DNA of 64,000 bases from G963666705 sp963666705 (lineage in GTDB: Bacteria > Pseudomonadota > Alphaproteobacteria > CADEGL01), in NCBI GenBank assembly GCA_963666705.2, contig CAXXKO010000011.1, positions 62,001-126,000 on the forward strand. The letters run 5' to 3'. A program made the translations under genes and the position numbers. Under the pieces are notes generated by a model. It did not search any database and was not told the origin of the DNA. It was given only the letters and a program-made list of their open reading frames with translations. Positions 60,668 to 64,000 of this stretch are shown piece after piece. Numbering within the stretch: the stretch's first letter is position 1; each line of letters starts with the position of its first letter.

Positions 60668-61720
60668 TCAATCCGGCAGCGCGAACATCAAGAGCAGCGT
60701 GCGCTGGAAGCTTTTGAAATTGTCGTCTGAAATCAGGTAGAGGAGCGCCTCGCCGTCGCCCGCGCGCGTGGCGATGCCTTCGAAGTTGTCGGAGACGAGC
60801 GGCAGCTCGAGCTCGGCCAGGGTTTCCGCCTCGAGGCGAGCGCCGGGGGCGATATCGGCCGCCGCGAGCCAGCGCACACGCGCGGTGATACCGTCGATCG
60901 GGTTGAAGCGCCGCTCCAGCAGCACCACGTCGCCGGACGGCAGGGTGGCCGCGGCCGTGGGCCGGTAGGAGTCCGAGACCGCGTAACCGAGGGCCGACCA
61001 GCTCTCGCCATCCCAGACCCACGCCGCGACCGCGCCGTCCCCGGCTGGCAGGCCCTCGGCGATGGCCAGGAGGCGGCCATCGGCCAAGCGCGTAAGGGCC
61101 TCGATCCCCTCGTTGTTGGGCGCGTCCGCGATGCCGGGCGGGGCCGGCCACGGCGAGGGCTCCCGCGAGAACGGCGGCATCACCGGCGCGTAGCGCAGCA
61201 GCCGGTGGTTGCGCTCGAAGCTGACCAGGAGCCGACCGTCCGGCAGCACGGCCAAGGATTCCGCATCGGCCGAGGAGGCGCCGTGCCGGATCGGCACACC
61301 GTCCGGCCCCGCGAGCCGGCCGAAGCCGAGCGCCACGATCCCCACCAGCCAGCCGCGGCCGTCGTAGCGCGGCTCCGCCGTCAGCCACGCCGCGTCGTCG
61401 GAGACGGCGACCAGGAGCCGCCCGTCCGGCGAGAGGTGGAGCGCGGACCAGCCGCCGAACCGGCTGTCGTCGGAGACGAGGTGCAGGCCGCCCCGATAGA
61501 CCAATCGTCCCACGCTCGACTGGCCCGGGTTCAGGGTGCTCAGTGCGACCGGTGTCGCCGTTACGCGGATCGACTCGGCCACCGCCGGCACCATGGCCGC
61601 GAGCAGCCCGAGCATGGCGACGAACGGGATCGTCATGCGGCGCCGGCCACGCCACGCCCGCCCGCTGCCGGGACGGGCTTCACACGAGCTTGATTGGCCA
61701 TCGGTGCGTGGTGTGTTCAT
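60668..61720 (-). CDS. Esterase-like activity of phytase family protein, secreted
   Basis: 350 residues from ATG 61720, or about 322 from ATG 61636. Seen: RRRMTIPFVAMLGLLAAMVPAVA looks like a signal peptide, then FGGWSALHLSPDGRLLVAVSD, AESLAVLPDGRLLVSFERNHRLLRY, NEGIEALTRLADGRLLAIAEG and NFEGIATRAGDGEALLYLISDDNF, the repeated SDDN/GIEAL strands of this beta-propeller family. Usually periplasmic, exact substrate unknown. The start at 61720 has GAGG six bases upstream; starting at 61636 gives a neater signal peptide. Convergent with rpmB and divergent from the dienelactone hydrolase. Confidence 0.87.
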   Translation of the reverse strand: MNTPRTDGQSSSCEARPGSGRAWRGRRRMTIPFVAMLGLLAAMVPAVAESIRVTATPVALSTLNPGQSSVGRLVYRGGLHLVSDDSRFGGWSALHLSPDGRLLVAVSDDAAWLTAEPRYDGRGWLVGIVALGFGRLAGPDGVPIRHGASSADAESLAVLPDGRLLVSFERNHRLLRYAPVMPPFSREPSPWPAPPGIADAPNNEGIEALTRLADGRLLAIAEGLPAGDGAVAAWVWDGESWSALGYAVSDSYRPTAAATLPSGDVVLLERRFNPIDGITARVRWLAAADIAPGARLEAETLAELELPLVSDNFEGIATRAGDGEALLYLISDDNFKSFQRTLLLMFALPD

Positions 61721-61758
61721 GATGCCTCGAATTCGCCGCGGGGAAAGGGAGAGGTGAC

Positions 61759-62523
61759 ATGCTCATCGAACGCCGGTCCATCATCAAGGGTCTTGCCGCG
61801 CTGCCGCTGGCGGCCGTCCTGGCCGATCCGTCGATCGCCCGCGCCGTCGCCGCCGGGCTCGAAGCGGTCTCCACCACCACCGCGGACGGCAAGCGGGTCT
61901 CGGCCGCGCTCGCGCTTCCGGCCGTGACGCCGGCGCCGGCTGTCCTCCTGGTCCATGAATGGTGGGGCCTCAACGACCAGATCAAGTCGGTCGCCGCCGC
62001 GCTCGCCAAGGAAGGGCTCGTGGCCCTTGCCGTCGACCTCTACGACGGCGGCGTGGCCGAGGCGCCGGCTGATGCCAAGGCGCTGATGGGCGCCGTCGAT
62101 ACCGCCGAGGCGACCGATACGCTCGCCTCCTGGATCGCCTGGCTCGCGGCCGACGGCCGTACCACGGGCAGGGTCGGGGCCATCGGCTGGTGCTTCGGCG
62201 GCGGCTGGTCGCTCAACGCCTCCCTCGCCCATCCGGTCGACGCCACCGTCATCTTTTACGGCCGGGTCGACAAATCGGACGCCGACCTTGCGCCGCTCCA
62301 CGGCCCGGTCCTGGGCCATTTCGCGACCCGGGACGGCTGGATCAACGGCGACATGGTGGGCGGCTTCGAGGCGGCGATGGCGGCGGCGGGCAAGTCGCTC
62401 ACGGTCCACTGGTACGAAGCCGACCACGCCTTCGCCAACCCGACCCAGGCACGCTACGACGCCGAGGACGCGGCCCTCTCCTGGTCGCGCACCCTGGCCT
62501 TCCTCAAGGCCAACCTGGGATGA
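61759..62523 (+). CDS. Dienelactone hydrolase family protein, Tat-exported
   Basis: 254 residues, with GGGAAAGGGAGAGGTGAC before the ATG. Seen: a twin-arginine signal (IERRSIIKGLAALPLAAVLA), then VLLVHEWWGLNDQIK, GWCFGGGWSL with nucleophile Cys145, ATRDGWI with Asp192 and EADHAFANP with His223, the Cys-Asp-His triad of the family. It probably hydrolyses lactones or esters in the periplasm. It is divergent from the phytase-esterase-like gene, with 38 bp between starts. Confidence 0.92.
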   Translation: MLIERRSIIKGLAALPLAAVLADPSIARAVAAGLEAVSTTTADGKRVSAALALPAVTPAPAVLLVHEWWGLNDQIKSVAAALAKEGLVALAVDLYDGGVAEAPADAKALMGAVDTAEATDTLASWIAWLAADGRTTGRVGAIGWCFGGGWSLNASLAHPVDATVIFYGRVDKSDADLAPLHGPVLGHFATRDGWINGDMVGGFEAAMAAAGKSLTVHWYEADHAFANPTQARYDAEDAALSWSRTLAFLKANLG

Positions 62524-62591
62524 CCGCCGCCTAGCGCATTATTCGATATGCCGGCACGGGCCGTCGCCGAATCCGCGTGAGTAAAAACGCG

Positions 62592-64000
62592 TTAGCCGGC
62601 GGCGCGGCGGGGCTGGGCGGCCGCATGCCGCGGCATGGCGCCGGGATCCTCGTCGAACAACTCGGCGAGCTGCTCCATTACCGTACCGCCGAGTTGCTCG
62701 GCATCGGTGATCGTCACGGCCTTGCGGTAATAGCGGGTCACGTCGTGGCCGATACCGATGGCCACCAGCTCGACCGGTGAATAGCTCTCGATCCAGTGGA
62801 TCACCTCGCGCAGGTGGCGTTCGAGGTAGTTGCCCGGATTCACCGACAGGGTCGAATCGTCGACCGGCGCGCCATCCGAGATGACCATCAGGATGCGCCG
62901 CTCCTCAGGCCGGGCGATGAGCCTGTTATGGGCCCAGAGCACGGCCTCGCCGTCGATATTCTCCTTGAGGATGCCTTCGCGCAGCATCAGCGCCAGGTTC
63001 TTGCGCGTGCGCCGCCACGGCGCGTCGGCGCTCTTGTAGACGATGTGGCGCAAGTCGTTGAGGCGGCCCGGGTTGCCCGGCTTGCCGCTCGCCAACCAGC
63101 GCTCACGCGACTGGCCGCCCTTCCATGCCCGGGTGGTGAAGCCGAGGATCTCGACCTTGACGCTGCAGCGCTCGAGGGTACGGGCGAGGATATCGGCACT
63201 CATCGCCGCCACGCTGATGGGCCGGCCGCGCATGGAGCCCGAGTTGTCGATCAGGAGGCTGACGACCGTGTCGCGGAACTCGGTGTCGGTCTCCTGCTTG
63301 TAGGTGAGCGGCAAATCGGGGTTGACGACCACACGCGCGAGCCGCGCGGCATCGAGAATGCCCTCTTCGAGATCGAACACCCAGGCCCGGGTCTGCTTCG
63401 CCATGAGGCGACGCTGGAGGCGGTTCGCGAGGCGCGCGATGACCCCCTGCAGGTGGGAGAGCTGCTGGTCGAGGTGGAGGCGCAACCGGGCCAGCTCCTG
63501 CGCGTCGCACAGGTCATCGGCCTCGACCGTCTCGTCGTATTCGTTCGTATAGGGGCCGTAGGACGGCTGGCGCGGCCGGTTGACGCCGTCGTCCTGGGGC
63601 CGGTAGGCGCGGCCCGGGCGCGCCGGGTCGTCGTCGCCACCGCCCGGCAGGAACTCGGCATCCATGTCATCGTCGGCGCTGCCACTCTCGCCATCGGCGC
63701 CCTCCTCCATGCTGGCGTCCTGCATGTCGGAGGAGGTGGGGGTCGAGCCGTCGGCCTCGCCCTCGCCCGACTCGGACTCGGCATCGCCCTCGGTCTCCTC
63801 CTCGTCGAGGCTGTCGAGCTCGCTCTGGTCGTCGATCGAATCCTCGTCGCCCAGTTCCAGGTCCCTGATGAGCTCGCGCACGACCTTGGAATAGGCGGCC
63901 TGGTCATCGATATTCTCGGCGAGGCGCGCCAGGTCCCGCCCCGCCTGGCTCTCCATGACGCCGCGCCACAGGTCGACCATGGCCTGGGCCGAGGGCGGCG
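62592..64000 (-). CDS. cobT: Cobaltochelatase subunit CobT, 3' part
   Basis: The frame is open to the right edge, leaving about 469 codons of a protein usually near 600-650 residues. Seen: acidic low-complexity stretch of about 100 residues rich in Asp/Glu (DEEETEGDAESESGEGEADG type), then LTYKQETDTEFRDTVVSLLIDNSGSMRGRPIS with the VWA/MIDAS motif DNSGSM, LARTLERCSVKVEILGFTTRAWKGG, and ILMVISDGAPVDDSTLSVN. CobT works with CobS and CobN to insert Co2+ in aerobic cobalamin synthesis; CobS is usually adjacent upstream, beyond the window. The C-terminus ends PRHAAAQPRRAAG, a slightly longer tail than usual. Confidence 0.95.
   Translation of the reverse strand, partial: PPSAQAMVDLWRGVMESQAGRDLARLAENIDDQAAYSKVVRELIRDLELGDEDSIDDQSELDSLDEEETEGDAESESGEGEADGSTPTSSDMQDASMEEGADGESGSADDDMDAEFLPGGGDDDPARPGRAYRPQDDGVNRPRQPSYGPYTNEYDETVEADDLCDAQELARLRLHLDQQLSHLQGVIARLANRLQRRLMAKQTRAWVFDLEEGILDAARLARVVVNPDLPLTYKQETDTEFRDTVVSLLIDNSGSMRGRPISVAAMSADILARTLERCSVKVEILGFTTRAWKGGQSRERWLASGKPGNPGRLNDLRHIVYKSADAPWRRTRKNLALMLREGILKENIDGEAVLWAHNRLIARPEERRILMVISDGAPVDDSTLSVNPGNYLERHLREVIHWIESYSPVELVAIGIGHDVTRYYRKAVTITDAEQLGGTVMEQLAELFDEDPGAMPRHAAAQPRRAAG

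Overview
The window looks like an IS-riddled accessory region of a high-G+C alphaproteobacterium. The evidence is a CobT-type cobaltochelatase subunit at the right edge, a MeaB GTPase, an L28 gene, GC-rich codon use and DnaK/Sec/Tat-type export signals typical of Gram-negatives. There is no rRNA, tRNA or CRISPR array. Only the last 5 kb (meaB, rpmB, phytase-esterase-like protein, dienelactone hydrolase, cobT) reads as ordinary core chromosome.

Layout. 1-5 kb: a partial hydantoinase A, a GMC oxidoreductase, an FAD oxidoreductase and the broken 3' part of a Rieske oxygenase. 5.05-10.2 kb: an IS21-family element (type A) with a second IS21-family element (type B) inserted in the P-loop of its istB; the outer element lacks a target duplication and joins two unrelated gene fragments. 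10.2-20 kb: a catabolic block with two tandem creatinase-like M24 proteins, a three-domain RidA fusion, a luciferase-like flavin oxidoreductase, an SDR, an amidohydrolase and a DMT exporter, interrupted by IS5 and MITEs. 20-25.6 kb: a lower-G+C patch with a metallophosphoesterase split by a second type A element and a secreted protein of unknown function. 25.6-32.4 kb: MITEs, an IS1182-family element, a PPOX-fold protein and a third creatinase-like M24 gene split by a second type B element. 32.4-36.2 kb: a likely operon of a solute-binding protein, a fused permease-ATPase and a PuuE-type allantoinase-like protein. 36.5-45.2 kb: hyuB, hyuA, an HpaB-type oxygenase and, divergently, a coupled trio of isochorismatase-like hydrolase, GMC dehydrogenase and its small subunit. 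45.2-47.3 kb: an adenylate cyclase in a lower-G+C insert beside a degenerate E1-alpha remnant. 47.3-51.9 kb: an acetoin-dehydrogenase-like E1-alpha/E1-beta/E2 operon with a VOC protein, then a frameshifted SDR. 52-58.9 kb: two IS630-family elements chained through MITEs, an M20 peptidase-like gene, and an FAD oxidoreductase split by an IS4-family element.

Taken together, the intact genes suggest uptake and breakdown of small nitrogen-containing compounds (ureides, hydantoins, amidines, N-heterocycles), with flavin, GMC and 2-oxo-acid dehydrogenases handling the carbon skeletons. The substrates cannot be read from sequence. Two features stand out. First, four kinds of element (IS5, IS1182, IS630 and two MITE families) sit end to end on CTAG sites. 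Second, the 10.4-20 kb block combines M24 proteins without metal ligands with a triple RidA protein that lacks the usual catalytic arginine. Several genes (Rieske, M24, metallophosphoesterase, SDR, FAD oxidoreductase) are freshly broken, which fits ongoing IS-driven decay.
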